Shown: in pieces, positions 50,572 through 61,849 of the stretch
Numbering within the stretch: the stretch's first letter is position 1
Layout: the number at the start of each line of letters is the position of its first letter
Assembly: GCA_006503475.1 (NCBI GenBank)
Contig: RSEH01000036.1
Coordinates: 142,854 to 206,853 of the forward strand
Length of the DNA: 64,000 nucleotides
Source of the DNA: Stentor roeselii
Taxonomy: Eukaryota; Ciliophora; Heterotrichea; Heterotrichida; Stentoridae
Direction of reading: 5' to 3'
The notes under the pieces: model-generated
What the model was told of the DNA's origin: nothing
What the model saw: the letters and a program-made list of their open reading frames with translations, nothing else
The model's database searches: none
Made by a program: the position numbers and the translations under genes

Positions 50572-52506
50572 CTACTTCTTACTCTTTAACTCAGCTAAGA
50601 AGACTGAAGAATTTAAATTTTCTTTCTCAAGTTGAAATGCATATGCCTTTAGTATTCTTATCTCTTCTACAAGCTCTTTATTTTCTAGTTCTAAATCTCC
50701 CATATAACTGCTGTCTGAAAATGTCTTCGACTGCAATTCATCATAGCTACTTTTCAAGTAATTTAATTCTTCAAGTAAAACATTTGATTTCAACTCAAAG
50801 ATTTTTTCATTCGATCCTAAGTTTTCAATATTTCCAACAACTTTCATATCAGATTTCAAATATTCAGAAACTTTTGATGATGACTGATCATTTAGAATTC
50901 TACTGTGAGGTGAAGAAGATTTCTCATTAAATTTTAAAAGATTTTCATCTGCACTCAAGCATATTTTTATTTTTTCAAGCTCGATATTTATTTCATTTTC
51001 TAAGTCAGTTAATTCTGAAACCTGAGAATATTTTAGGTCTCCTAGGCATTCCTTTGAAGAAATTTTGAAAGATTTTAACTTATCTAGAAGTTTTATTTGA
51101 TAGTTTTCAATTTGCTCATATGATGATTTTTTTTTAAGGTTTATGTTTTTTGGACTTTTTTCTTCAGATGACCTTTCGACTGTTTTATAATATTCTCTCG
51201 GTTCATCAAATGTAGACAGTGGTAAATCAGATGAAGAGCAAATTTCATCTTTTTTGATTTGTTTCTCTTCAAGAATCAGTTTCAGTTGTTTGTTTTCATT
51301 TTCTAATTTTAAAATTCTTTCTTCGAAATTTTCTTCATTCAAAACTAGTTCTTTACACCTATCTCTAATTTCTGAATCATTTTTTTGCAAGTTTTTTAAT
51401 TCCAACTTTACATTATTGAGATTTGATTCTAATTTTAAAATCTTTGATTCCCTTTCTTTGAGAATGTTTTGTAAATTATTTTTAGTTGTAACTTCAGCTT
51501 CAAATCTTTTTTCTAAATCACTTTTCACAATTTTAAAATCATCTATTTCTTGTTGTTTTTGACGTAAATCTTTAATAGCATTTTTTGAGCATTCTTTCTC
51601 TTCTGCTAGGCTTTTTTTTAAATCAATCATCTGTTTCTCAACCACCTTTAAATCTTGAATTTTTAAGGAAAGTGATTTTTCTTTATTTTCTAGTCTCAAG
51701 AGCTTTTCTCTTAACTCTTTTTCACTTTTTGAATTTTCTGATTCCTGCAATTCAATTTGATCGAACAATTTTTTAATTAAGCCATTAATATAAGAGTCTT
51801 TTTCAGAGAGCTGATTTTCTAAATATTTTTTTTTTTCTGTAATTTCTATTATTTTTTTATCTTTTTCACTCACTAAAGCCTTATTAGCCTCAAGTTCTTG
51901 GATTAACTTATCCAAATTTTCAGTAGACTCTTTGCTTAATTGTTTATTGAATCCACTTCGTGTTTCAGTAATATTCAAATGAAAACTTATTTGTTCTCGA
52001 TATATCTTAATTATGTTTTGCATTTCTTGTATAATAGTATTTTCTTGTATATTGACGTAAGTACCTTCTTCATTTTTTATTGGAAATTCTTTAGAATTTG
52101 AACCTTTTTTCACTTTCGATACAGTTTTCAAAATCTTATTGTTTTGGGGTAAAGTTTGCTTGCTTTTTAGATGCTCCTCCAATTTATATAGCTGACACTC
52201 AAACTCTTGTATTAAATCTTTAGGTAAATGCTCTTTATTTTTATCTAATGATTCTTGATCTTTGAAAGTTTTAGGAACTATTTTTTTTGATTCCTCATCA
52301 ATTGATTTAATATTTGCAGAATTTGAAGGTATCAAGTTTGGAATTTTTACTTCTTCAGATAATGTAGTTTTTGCCTTTCCAACCAAATCACATTTTTTAA
52401 TAGCTAAACTGCTAGGCTGGGCCTTATCATTTGAATTACTAGGTTTATTTTTCTCTTTCTGATTAAATTGGGCCTCTGCCTTCTGTTTACGACCTCCTTG
52501 TTTCAT
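50572..52506 (-). CDS. long coiled-coil protein
   Basis: This 644-residue protein opens with a basic, Lys/Ser-rich, disordered ~100-residue segment (MKQGGRKQKAEAQFNQKEKN). About 250 residues of strong heptad coiled coil follow (roughly 190-440; e.g. KEKSLSLKIQDLKVVEKQMI). Then comes a mixed Ser-rich part and a shorter final coiled coil (LELENKELVEEIRILKAYA). Composition is typical of ciliate cytoskeletal or basal-body-associated proteins, but none is recognised. The clean frame over 1.9 kb contrasts with the broken sequences either side. Its promoter must lie in the 52.5 kb AT-rich stretch. Role: structural or scaffolding, by inference. Confidence 0.82.
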   Translation of the reverse strand: MKQGGRKQKAEAQFNQKEKNKPSNSNDKAQPSSLAIKKCDLVGKAKTTLSEEVKIPNLIPSNSANIKSIDEESKKIVPKTFKDQESLDKNKEHLPKDLIQEFECQLYKLEEHLKSKQTLPQNNKILKTVSKVKKGSNSKEFPIKNEEGTYVNIQENTIIQEMQNIIKIYREQISFHLNITETRSGFNKQLSKESTENLDKLIQELEANKALVSEKDKKIIEITEKKKYLENQLSEKDSYINGLIKKLFDQIELQESENSKSEKELREKLLRLENKEKSLSLKIQDLKVVEKQMIDLKKSLAEEKECSKNAIKDLRQKQQEIDDFKIVKSDLEKRFEAEVTTKNNLQNILKERESKILKLESNLNNVKLELKNLQKNDSEIRDRCKELVLNEENFEERILKLENENKQLKLILEEKQIKKDEICSSSDLPLSTFDEPREYYKTVERSSEEKSPKNINLKKKSSYEQIENYQIKLLDKLKSFKISSKECLGDLKYSQVSELTDLENEINIELEKIKICLSADENLLKFNEKSSSPHSRILNDQSSSKVSEYLKSDMKVVGNIENLGSNEKIFELKSNVLLEELNYLKSSYDELQSKTFSDSSYMGDLELENKELVEEIRILKAYAFQLEKENLNSSVFLAELKSKK

Positions 52507-53160
52507 TTATAAGTGTCTATAATAGGAAAAAAATCCTAAAAGTTCACTCTACAAATATTTTAGTAAAACTCTTAGTAGTTTGATTTGAAATAAATTAATA
52601 ACACGATCATCTATTAAAAACATTTGAAATAAAGTTATCAGCAAAATGTATTTATGCTAAATATCATCTGTTAACAAGTTTTCTTTATATATTTTTAAAT
52701 TACTTTAAAGTCTTTAATTACTTAGATTGCGTTTAATAGGGCTGCAGGGTTTCTTATCCTAAAAATATCTACTAAAAAATGAGCTTTTTCAACATAGACC
52801 AGGTTTTAACATAGACTCAGAAATTAATTAGCAATGGCCATTAATTAATAAATCTTCAATCATCCAAGCAAATCTCTGGCATTACTACTCCTGGGAAATT
52901 TTGCATATAGATAAGATTTGTTTAGTTCATATTTATAAGATTCTAAAGCGTATTTTCCTAAAACGAATGACGATTTTTCCCCAATACCTTACACCAGCAA
53001 GCTGCTTTCCAAGTAATTTATGTATTCTTCATGGGCGGAAACAACATCATCTTTATCAGACCTCATCGAAATATTTGCTAAAGGTGAATCCACAGACATT
53101 ATCTTATCTTCTCAATTACTTTTATCATGCGATGGGTGAGATAATGATCTCACATGTTTA
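52507..53160. other. gene-poor AT-rich region
   Basis: No intact gene. Short ORFs here have no consistent frame. 53000-53160 may contain earlier pieces of the GTPase relic that follows, but I cannot align them to a family. Confidence 0.4.
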
Positions 53161-54072
53161 ATCTCTCAATGCAAGTCAAAGAAATATTTGCGAAAACCTA
53201 CAGAAAAGTTCACATCTCTGAATATGGAAAAATTTCAGGTATTCAAGAAATGGAAATTGCTCTTGAAAAGGCACAATAGTTTACTGAATATTTGCAATAT
53301 AAGAATTTATTGATCACAAAGCAGACAAGAGAATCAAGAAAGCATATCTAGGAACATTCAGAATGTCTCAATTTTAAATATTCGAATGAAGCAGTGAGTA
53401 CTGATTACAAGGAAATTTTTCTGAAGATCTTCGCAGAATAGTGGAGTTTTTAAAATAGTCAAATGAAAGAATATTTTGGGAATCGAAAGTAAGTGGTTTT
53501 ATGTAAATCTTAATCTAAAGTCTCAATTTTATCTTCCAAGACAAATTTATTTTTGAAGAATGAGCAACTCTTTAAAGTTGAATCAGACGAAAATGATAAA
53601 AATATTTCAGTTCATACTAGTATTCAAGAACAACGAAATGTAAATACTAGGAAATATATTTGATGGTTTTGGACCTTTCTGACTGGAAAAAGCACTTTTA
53701 TCAACACCTTACTTGAAAAAGCTGTACAAAACTCTCAAAAAGCCAAGGTTAGAACTGGAACAGAAATTTAACTACAATAAATATTGTAATAAACAATTTG
53801 GAAGCATTCCAAGTATTTTCCCAAATGATATAGTTTATTTTGATTGAATTTATTTGATTGAAGTTCCAGGAACATTTGAAAGTATTCTTCAAATCTCTGA
53901 TGAAAAAATATTTCAAGCGATTCAAAATGAACTGGCTGCAAATAACATTGATTCTTTTGATGATATTCTTATGTTTGAATCTCATAAAGATTATAGTTGC
54001 AAACATTTGAATACTATAAAAGCTCCAATCGGACCTGCTTATCATGATTCAACTATAGTATTGAGTACCTAA
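53160..54072 (+). pseudogene. decayed P-loop GTPase gene
   Basis: A Walker A-like segment is visible across a frameshift at about 53670-53690: GPF in one frame, then TGKSTFINTLL in the next. A run VRTGTEI follows (switch-like). At 53850-54070 a last open frame reads IEVPGTFES (G3-like, DxxG-position Val-Pro-Gly). Upstream, 53160-53400 gives broken but protein-like QVKEIFAKTYRKVHISEYG with in-frame stops. The pattern is that of GTPases of the AIG1/GBP/septin type, but which group is unclear. At least four disruptions make it non-functional. An antisense ORF of 98 codons is a shadow. Confidence 0.55.
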
Positions 54073-56030
54073 TGTTATATTGTTTAAGCGCGTAATTTGG
54101 ATGAAGCAGTGGATATAAACTTTATATTTAGTCTTAGATATATTATAAAATCAATAAACTATTATATTTAAGATGGAACTCATTAAGGAGAGTTCAAGAA
54201 AAATATTGAAAATTTTAGAATATTGTTATTTACAAAGTAATAATGCAATTAAACATTTTTCAACATCGCTAAAATATTCGATTATAATTTTTTTAATTAC
54301 CTTGTAACAAAAAGTGTATTATAATGTAGAGCTATATGATTAATCAGAAAATAAAATGACTTAAGTTTTTTAGGTTTGAATGATGGTATTTTAATTTATA
54401 TCGTAATTCATATTATCAAGTTACTTAAATTGGCAACGTAAATTTAAAATTTTGGTTGGAATATGTGTTATCAAGCATATCAAATTCGAGAAAACTAGTT
54501 TTAATCAAATCATCAAGATAAATTGTAAATCATTACTATTGAATTAATTAAGTTATCATTTTCTATTCATTTAAATAATAAAAATAATTTCTTACTTGAT
54601 TAGCCTGATTTTCTTTACCTCTCTTTTATGTTGGCTTATTTTAAGTTGATCTAATAATTAAGATCTTAAAGTAATTTAATTGTAAATCTTGTCTATATTC
54701 CTCCATATCGGTCTATGTTATTTTTCTAAACAATTTTTTAAACATAATTCATCAACTTTAATAAACTAAAAATGAAATTTTTAAGAAACCATAAAAATCT
54801 AAATAGACTCATAGCTCTCAGTGTTTAAGTATTTCGATTTTAATTCCAAAGCTTTTCGAGGTTTAATTCCAATTTTTTAGCATTTTTTTGATCATTCATA
54901 GTTCTTGAAATACTGAATTGTGGTATTGAGATTAATAAAAAAATCCCTGCATTGACAAAGAAATCTTTTGCTTTATTCAGATTTTCATGAGTTTTTCAGT
55001 AATTTCTAGCTTTTACTATTATTTTGTACTTATTATACATTATTGTTGAACAATTTGCATCCAAAACTCTTTTGATTCAGTTTAATTTAGATTTGGCTGC
55101 CGGTATTTCTGCTACTCAGGAAACGATCTGACTTATCCTGCGCTCAGCCTTTGGTGCATAATTTTGATCAGGCATATCCCAGTATTAAAAATAATCGAAC
55201 TTATTTAGCTTTTTTAAATATTTCCAAGTGCTGACCTTAACAGAGAAATCATTTCAACAATATAATAGTAGACTCTTGCTAACTTACATTATTCACTATT
55301 TAATATTTGTTCAGTATTGAGAGTAAAAATTCTCTAGTTTTCAGTTCTTTTAAGGTTTTAATTGGGATTATTGTTTAACTTTTTTGTGATGAAACGACTT
55401 AAGATTTATGAGGTATTTTAGGTATTGTGGCATTGTAAATGTTGAGGTTTTTGAGTTTTTGTTGCGAGAAGATACCTCAGAGTATTTAAAGATCAAAAAG
55501 GAATTTCTGTTTAAAGCTAATCAAATTCAAGTTTTGAAAAATTTTTAGAAAAGAAACAATTATCAACAATACTTACAAAAAATGTCAAAGCAAAAATTAT
55601 TGAGTTAAATATTCAATTTTAGGATTCAAAACACTAGTATTATTGTTGATGGAAGAAGAAAATGTCTTATAGATCTGGATATTCTACATTCGACTCATCT
55701 TATAAGTTCTGAACACTTTAAAGAAAAATTTCACACTAATAGCCAGCAAATTTAAAATTTCCTCAATATCTTAAATTAATTAACAATCATTTACTTAAGC
55801 ATTAAATTTTCGAAGAAAATCAATTTATAAAGAGTTTATGAATAAAACAAGCCTTTACTAAATTTATATTTCCCATAAAATGCTTATTTTTTAATATAAT
55901 TAAACACGCTATGCATGAATTAACCAATTACTAATTATAACACATAAAAATTTCTAAAATTAATGAAAAATTACTTCAGCTAGTATCCAAAAATTTAAAT
56001 TCCGTAGTAAATATCAAGATCCTCTTAAAG
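54073..56030. other. relic-rich AT-rich DNA without intact gene
   Basis: Two kilobases with only traces. A coding-like patch near 55405-55560 (+) reads RYCGIVNVEVFEFLLREDTS and stops soon after. Another near 55070-55180 has protein-like composition. No family assigned. The rest is plain AT-rich sequence. Confidence 0.35.
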
Positions 56031-56560
56031 TCCTAGCCTGTTAAAAAGAAACAATCCAGACTAATATGGCATAATTCTGATTGCACTCAAAATACGTAAA
56101 CCCTCCATGAGTTCCATTATTCTTGCCAAGGGGTTCAAAATTTCAATTCCGACCCTGTTTAAAAGTGATCGTCTTGCCGAAAAACCTGAAATTTCCTCGT
56201 TTATCAAAGAGTCAACTTTGAATCTATTTCTTATTTTTACCTCACTGGTCCAGTCACCCTGCTCATCATGGATTTGAGTCTTGTTTGACTTCATCAAGTT
56301 AAGGCTCTCTTTAAACTTCCTGAAGTTTATTTCTAGGTAGTTTTAAACTTCTTTGCTTCGCTCTTACTTCGGCACGTCTTCCAAGTTTTTGAAGTTCACT
56401 GATGATGGGTCCAGGTCGATAATATACATTGTGTAGAAGTCTTTCAGGCTGTAGGACCCTAGAATTGAGTCGTTTAGTTAATGCTAGCGATGATTAGTCC
56501 TTTTGTGTCCTGATGTCCTAATAACATTTGGAGATTGTTTTAAATGATCAATGCCTTGAT
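56031..56560 (-). pseudogene. TBCB: decayed tubulin-folding cofactor B (CAP-Gly protein)
   Basis: On the minus strand, pieces in several frames follow the order of TBCB. A ubiquitin-like-domain end reads SILGSYSLKDFYTMYIIDLDPSS. A linker segment reads FRKFKESLNLMKSNK. The CAP-Gly core is SEVKIRNRFK, INEEISGFSA, then PLGKNNGTHGGFTYFEC and NQNYAI. The last matches the GKNDG/YFEC signature of CAP-Gly domains that bind tubulin/EB tails. In-frame stops lie in the linker, and a frameshift separates VGIEI from the PLGKNNG stretch. A 78-codon ORF inside is not a real gene. A functional copy presumably exists elsewhere; TBCB is needed for tubulin heterodimer assembly. Confidence 0.65.
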
Positions 56561-56889
56561 AGTCTCGATTTTAGATGCTTTGTTTTAAGGGATTTTCAAT
56601 GCTTTCATAGTATATTTAACTGAGTTCTTTTAGATTCACAATGCTTGATTCAATTAAATTGTATTCGATTATATATGGAAGTTTAAGGTGAAGAGGAATA
56701 TGTTCATGGTGAAGTTAGAATTTTGCTGGACTTGTAGATACCCAGTAGTGAGAAGGGGGATTATTAATTAAGTGATTTTTTAAGGTTTGCTTTATTGTTT
56801 CTTTGATTTTCTCATTCCCTTCATATCTAATATCCAAAATTTATACTTACTGTATCAGAAAATTGAATATAAAACCATCACTGATGATA
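56561..56889. other. spacer between relics
   Basis: About 330 bp, AT-rich, no gene. The left end might contain the decayed N-terminal part of the TBCB relic, too diverged to define. Confidence 0.4.
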
Positions 56890-57840
56890 ATAGATGGCTT
56901 CTTTTACAAAATTGACAGTAGTAACTATTCTAATATTAATTATCATCACAATATTCTACCTTATCATCTTATTAAAAATCCATAAACTCGGAGTGACTTA
57001 CGGAAAAGGTCCTATTTTTGATAGTTCAGAAATTTTAGTCTTGCTCGTAAACATCTCTAAAACATCGAAGGCCTCTGCAACATAATCAGTGGGCTCATCT
57101 TAATGGAAATGCGTACCGAATCCTGATTTGTTCAACTACCGTTGTGGAAACGTTTCAAAGTCCTTGATGAAAAAACACTTTTCACTTAAGAAAATTCTTA
57201 TAATAGTCCTTCTCTATTCAATTTTCTCAACAATTCCAGTTCTCTTCTTTTACTACACCTCAAAAGTCTCAACATCTTCGCTAACAACATACAATACAGT
57301 GATATATTCATTTGAAAGTGCTATTTTTCTGATTAAATTTTTCATCATCTTCAAGTCTTCAACTCACCCGACGATTTAGTGGAACATTTGATTTACACGA
57401 TCATTTGGATGACTGGAACCTTCGGAACAGAAAATTTTTTAATTTCGATATTTACTCGGAATTCCTATAAGACACTGTTGTTTGTTAGCCATCGCGTTTC
57501 TGTCACTTTCGAGCCATTCCAACCTGCTTCGGCCTTTTTTTTCAACCAGAGCCTGCCCTACCAGACGTTTTTATTAACCAAGATCTTTATATTGACTTTC
57601 AAGAGTACCTGAAAACTTGTGGATCACCTGATATGGTTCAATTTGTATTCTATTTTCGTGTCAAAACTTGAAGGCTTCAAGAAAGAAATAGAAATGTTTC
57701 GGAAATACCAGAAAACTTCAACTCTTTTCTTATAAATGATTATATTGATTCGATTCAGGTGATTATTGAAGAGATTTGCTTCCTTAGGCGACTTCTTATT
57801 TTCGATCAAAGCGATTTGAGGTCATTCGAAGGCATTACTT
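56890..57840 (+). pseudogene. decayed multi-membrane protein, possibly 7TM-RGS type
   Basis: Open pieces in alternating frames encode hydrophobic helices: KLTVVTILILIIITIFYLII, KKILIIVLLYSIFSTIPVLF, and FESAIFLIKFFIIF. A soluble part follows with segments FQEYLKTCGSPDMVQF, then FKKEIEMFRKYQKTSTLF, then NDYIDSIQVIIEEI. The soluble part has the spacing of an RGS helical domain (YL..GS.DMVQF then FK). This gives the layout of ciliate membrane-anchored RGS proteins; that reading is tentative. Stops or frameshifts occur about every 150-250 bp and no 15-nt intron removes them. Pieces of the same decay may continue to ~58220. Confidence 0.45.
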
Positions 57841-58512
57841 TATTTATTATAATTAAATGGAAGAGGTGCTGATCAAGTAGAATGACTTGAGTGCGAATAA
57901 GGCTCAGGTTCATAAGGAAAGTCTTGGGAATTGTTTTTGCGATGCTCAAAGTGATTGTTTTGATGTTTTTTTAGTCTTCATTGATGAGATTTTAAAATTA
58001 TTTTATTCCATCATTTGGTTTTCTTATCGCTGAGGATTTAAATTTTCTGAACTATTGATTTGTTCCAAAAATAGTCAGGAATGTATCAAAAAACTAAAAC
58101 TCGCTCTCTATTTAACTGTCAGTGTTACTCATCACGGCTTAAGTCACTTCGCAGTATGAAGCATCGTATGGGTTGATGGACTTAGGACTGACCCTTGCTT
58201 TCACTCTTGCCCTTGTTTTTATGCTGTGATGACCTCGTTTTTTCTGTTTTTAGCTTAATTAGGCCTATTTAATTCTGTGCATTGAGAATGTTGCAGTTTG
58301 AAGTACTTCTACTGTCGGATTCGTCTATTCCTAGGTTTTACTTGATTATTGATATCCAAGTCTTTGTAAGAAGGAAAGTATAAGTTGAAGCACGAGGATT
58401 ATACTATAGGGACTTAATATAGGTTGAAATTATATATTGTACCTTTTAGAGATTTTGGCTTTAAAACATAATAAAACAATTTGAAGTAGAATGAAGAAAT
58501 TTGAAATAATAG
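57841..58512. other. relic-rich spacer
   Basis: About 670 bp with broken coding-like traces (for example 57960-58140 +, LVFIDEILKLFYSIIWF) and no intact gene. The FMO 3' end is at 58513. Confidence 0.4.
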
Positions 58513-60003
58513 CTATATAGTTACCTGGCTGAAGTCATAGTGCGGATAAGACTCTTTCATCTCTTTGACAAACTCTCGGATCATCTCTTCCTGCCCAGGC
58601 CTATCCTTCCAGAAAAAAACCGAGCAATAAGGTCCATTAGAATACCCGAGGCTTTCCAAGAACTGATAATCAATATCAATTCGAAGTATCCTTATATACT
58701 CCAACAATATGCGCCCGAGATTATAAATAAAATTGGCTTCTTTGAGCTCAGTCCTGCACCTTTCTTCTAGTCTTACGCCCTCCCAGAGTTCTTCTTGAGA
58801 AACTTGCAGCTCTCCAGTGATCCACTGCAACGCCAGGTGACTCTGAACCTCGAACTTCGCAGGGAAGGGCCCGTGAAAGTTTCCAACAAAAGCCAGTCCA
58901 GGAAAAGCTGGATGAATGGTGGACAGATAGAGAGTCAAAGGATTTTTCTGCAGTTTTGGGTCATGATTCATTGCTCTTTTGATATTTTCACTCAGAAAGT
59001 CATAGTTCTGGTAAAAACCTGTGCAAAGAATGACCACATCAGCAGGTATTTCTCGACCGTCACTTAAAATCACCCCGTTTTCGCTGAATTCAACGGCAGG
59101 TCCTTGAAAAAACTGAATTTTCCCTTCTTTTAAATACTTGAAGTACAGGTCACTATGAAGAGTTGATTTTTGGAAGCTTCTCTGAATCTCTTCTTCAGTG
59201 ATCCGCAGTTGTTCATTTATGTCTCCGGGGTTGCCGTAGAGTCGTTCCAGCCTTTTCATTATCTGCTCGTTATCCGCCTTGGTAATGACAAAAGACCCGG
59301 GGTTTCTATTCGCGATGCTGAACATAAAACACTCGAAAGGCACTCCAAGGTTTTTTTTTTTATTAAAAAAAGCTTTGCTTCTGTAAATCAAACTCACTGA
59401 ATCAGTAACAGTGCAGGCCTCACTTACGATACCAGAAGAACTGTAAGAATTTCCTATAATAACCACCCGTTTTCCTTGAAAAATCGACGGTTCACGATAA
59501 TACGCTGAATGCAGGACAAGTCCTGAAAACTTTTCCTTTCCTGGAAGACTTTCATTGACTTTCGAGTAAAAACCTGTGCCAAGAATAACTGACTTGAAAT
59601 TTCGGGTCGTTATACTGTCTTGAGTTTTCAAGGTCACTGAATATCCTTCGCCTTCTTCACTTAGAGATTCCAAAGAAGTGTTAAAATTTATGTACTGGAA
59701 AAGACCGTTTTTTTCCGCGTAGGAAGTGTAGTAGTCAAGCATTTGTCCTCGTGATGGGAACTCTGGCACTGATTTTGGCCATGGGTGGTCTGAAATCATG
59801 AGGAAACTCTTGGAATTCAGGGCTTCTAGAGAGTTCCAGGTCCCGATTCCGGATTCTGAATTTCTCCAGATACCTCCTATTGAGTCTGACTTCTCAAATA
59901 TTTGGGGTTTTAGTCCTTGATCAAGGCAGAGCTTTGCTGATATTAGACCTGAGACTCCTGCACCGACTATGCAAACTTCTGACATTTTATATAATTCAAC
60001 CAT
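58513..60003 (-). CDS. flavin-containing monooxygenase
   Basis: This 496-residue FMO is the only intact enzyme in the relic-rich section. The FAD site is GAGVSG near residue 14, followed by EKSDSIGGIW. The FMO identifying region is FSGLVLHSAYYRE (F-x-G-x3-H-x3-Y). The NADPH-site equivalent VVIIGNSYSSSGI deviates from GxGxSG/A at the second glycine. The ATG-box LCTGFYQNYDFL is present. It oxygenates N- or S-containing substrates using NADPH, FAD and O2. Two starts are possible: Met1 (MVELYK) or Met7 (MSEVCIVGAG). The second puts the FAD motif at the usual distance and is more likely (start 59985). Substrate not known. Confidence 0.92.
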   Translation of the reverse strand: MVELYKMSEVCIVGAGVSGLISAKLCLDQGLKPQIFEKSDSIGGIWRNSESGIGTWNSLEALNSKSFLMISDHPWPKSVPEFPSRGQMLDYYTSYAEKNGLFQYINFNTSLESLSEEGEGYSVTLKTQDSITTRNFKSVILGTGFYSKVNESLPGKEKFSGLVLHSAYYREPSIFQGKRVVIIGNSYSSSGIVSEACTVTDSVSLIYRSKAFFNKKKNLGVPFECFMFSIANRNPGSFVITKADNEQIMKRLERLYGNPGDINEQLRITEEEIQRSFQKSTLHSDLYFKYLKEGKIQFFQGPAVEFSENGVILSDGREIPADVVILCTGFYQNYDFLSENIKRAMNHDPKLQKNPLTLYLSTIHPAFPGLAFVGNFHGPFPAKFEVQSHLALQWITGELQVSQEELWEGVRLEERCRTELKEANFIYNLGRILLEYIRILRIDIDYQFLESLGYSNGPYCSVFFWKDRPGQEEMIREFVKEMKESYPHYDFSQVTI

Positions 60004-60889
60004 TTACTGATTTGATTAGCATTTGAAATTTTACGATTTGAATTTGGAAGATCGATAGAATTGAAGGATTTTTTGGTATGAGAGTTTTTTGGAGGGGATT
60101 TTCATGAATTTGGTAAGTTTGAGTTAATTTATTTTTAGTAGGATTCTCATTTTCGAAATTGAGATGAGGGTAGACGTATAAATTTATTTTAGATCATATT
60201 ACCTTTGAATTTAATGAATTAACTTTATGATTATAATAATTTAATGTAGGAATTGAAATAAGTAAAATTTATAAAAATCATCTTGATAATATGTTAGAAT
60301 TTTTTTTCATTCAAATCGGTATCATTCTCTAGTAAAATTTATAAAAATCATCTTGATAATATGTTAGAATTTTTTTTCATTCAAATCGGTATCATTCTCT
60401 AGTAAAATTTATAAAAATCATCTTGATAATATATTAGAATTTTTTTTCATTCAAATCGGTATCATTCTCTAGTAAAGTAAGAATCATATATTTAATCGAG
60501 TGATCTTGTTAATATCAAATACATATTTACAAGTTTCTATCATGTAATCTATTTAATATATATAAAATGATAATATTTGCAACTCAAGAGTAAAGAATGT
60601 TAATCATAATATAATTTCTATGTATATTCAAGGTAAAATTTAATTAATCTTATATTCAATCAATCGAATATTACTTTAATTAATGTTTTTAGGATCATAA
60701 TGTTCTTCAATGTGTGAAAAATGTTAATAAGAATAAATTAGGTAATAAAAATCAGCAGGGATTTAATGATTAAATTTATTCCTGTCAAGCCTTGTCATTA
60801 CTAAAGTTAATTGAAGTTAAATGCAGTAAGTATTTTACTCTCTCCAACCAGAAACAAATGATCAATGTGATTGAATTAACTATTCTAAA
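60004..60889. other. AT-rich intergenic region with tandem repeat
   Basis: The FMO promoter lies at the left. The 70-bp repeat array at 60261-60470 is described separately. No coding signal. Confidence 0.5.
60261..60470. repeat. 70-bp tandem repeat, 3 copies
   Basis: Copies at 60261-60330, 60331-60400 and 60401-60470 start agtaaaatttataaaaatca. Copies 1 and 2 are identical and copy 3 differs at a single base (atg to ata). A 6-bp start of a fourth follows. Near-identity implies recent expansion; the unit has no ORF. Confidence 0.97.
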
Positions 60890-61325
60890 CCTTTAAAACT
60901 CTAATTTTTCTTCATTTGATCCAACTGCAATGTACTTTACACTACTTGTGAAAGACAATGATTGTATAGATAGCTCAAATACTTCAAAAACTTTCAATTA
61001 TTCATTTCTTCCTACTTGCCACAATAAAGCAACCCTATCATTTGACCCACTTACAATAAATTTGTCATCCCTAGGAAAGTTGCAGCAAAATCCAACCCAA
61101 ATGGCCCTTAAAACAATCAATTTGATTTCCATGTAAATCCCAAATTTTTACACAACCATCATCATCTCCACTAAGAATAAACTGGCTATCATGAGAGTTC
61201 TTACCCAATTTTTGTGCGCTTGAAACTTAAAATTTTTTTTCGCTGGTCAGCATCCCACAATTTTAAATCTTTTCATCCCCACTAACAGCGAATTTTTTAT
61301 TTTTAGAAAAGTTGATAGGATCATA
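60890..61325 (-). pseudogene. decayed WD40-repeat gene fragment
   Basis: The minus strand shows about three WD40 units in shifted frames: FSKNKKFAVSGDEK and LWDADQRKK; ILSGDDDGCVKIWDLHG with FKGHLGWV; then RDDKFIVSGSNDRVALLW. These carry the SG..D..V+IWD and GH pairs of WD repeats. At least two frameshifts and several in-frame stops break it. It lies about 1.9 kb from an intact WD40 gene on the opposite strand (63228 on), so it may be a decayed relative. Confidence 0.6.
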
Positions 61326-61849
61326 TAGTTTGCTCTTATTTCTTTTTAAACTTTTTAAATAATCCTGAATCTTCCAGATATCTATAAATATTTTCATCAG
61401 TAGTGATCAGGGACTTTATTCATAATCAGTGAAACTCTGACTGGTTCAAATGAATGATTGAACAGATTTATCCATCTGTAAAATATTTATCAAAGATTCT
61501 CATTTAGAACGCGATTAGAATTATATATTTGTAAAAAGTGATTCCGAAATTTTCAGGCCTTATATCTTTCAGAAAGGTTTGAGAGGAGTATTTATTCTTT
61601 TTTTTAGTACTATTGAAAGACCACATTAGGTTATAAGTTTTTGCAGCAATATTCTTTTATGGAAGGGCTGTTAAGATAGTTGCATTTCGCCCTTTTGTGA
61701 TTTTTGCATTAATCAAAATTTCTGAAGAAGGATGAAAGGGTCTTTTTCTGTGGTTGATTTTTTAATGATCTTCCATTTTATTAGTCACCATTTGAAATTT
61801 GTAGAAGTTTAAATAGTCTTTATACATTTAAAAGTTTTGCAATATATCG
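61326..61849. other. AT-rich spacer between relics
   Basis: About 520 bp in which I see no gene, repeat or recognisable remnant. Confidence 0.4.

Noticed and set aside
53749-54045. 98-codon minus-strand ORF
   Set aside because: Antisense to the GTPase relic, low-complexity composition, no signature.
56061-56297. 78-codon minus-strand ORF as a small gene
   Set aside because: It is part of the TBCB relic: its C-terminal half reads the CAP-Gly region in the wrong frame.
60930-61136. 68-codon plus-strand ORF
   Set aside because: Antisense of the WD40 relic, low-information composition.
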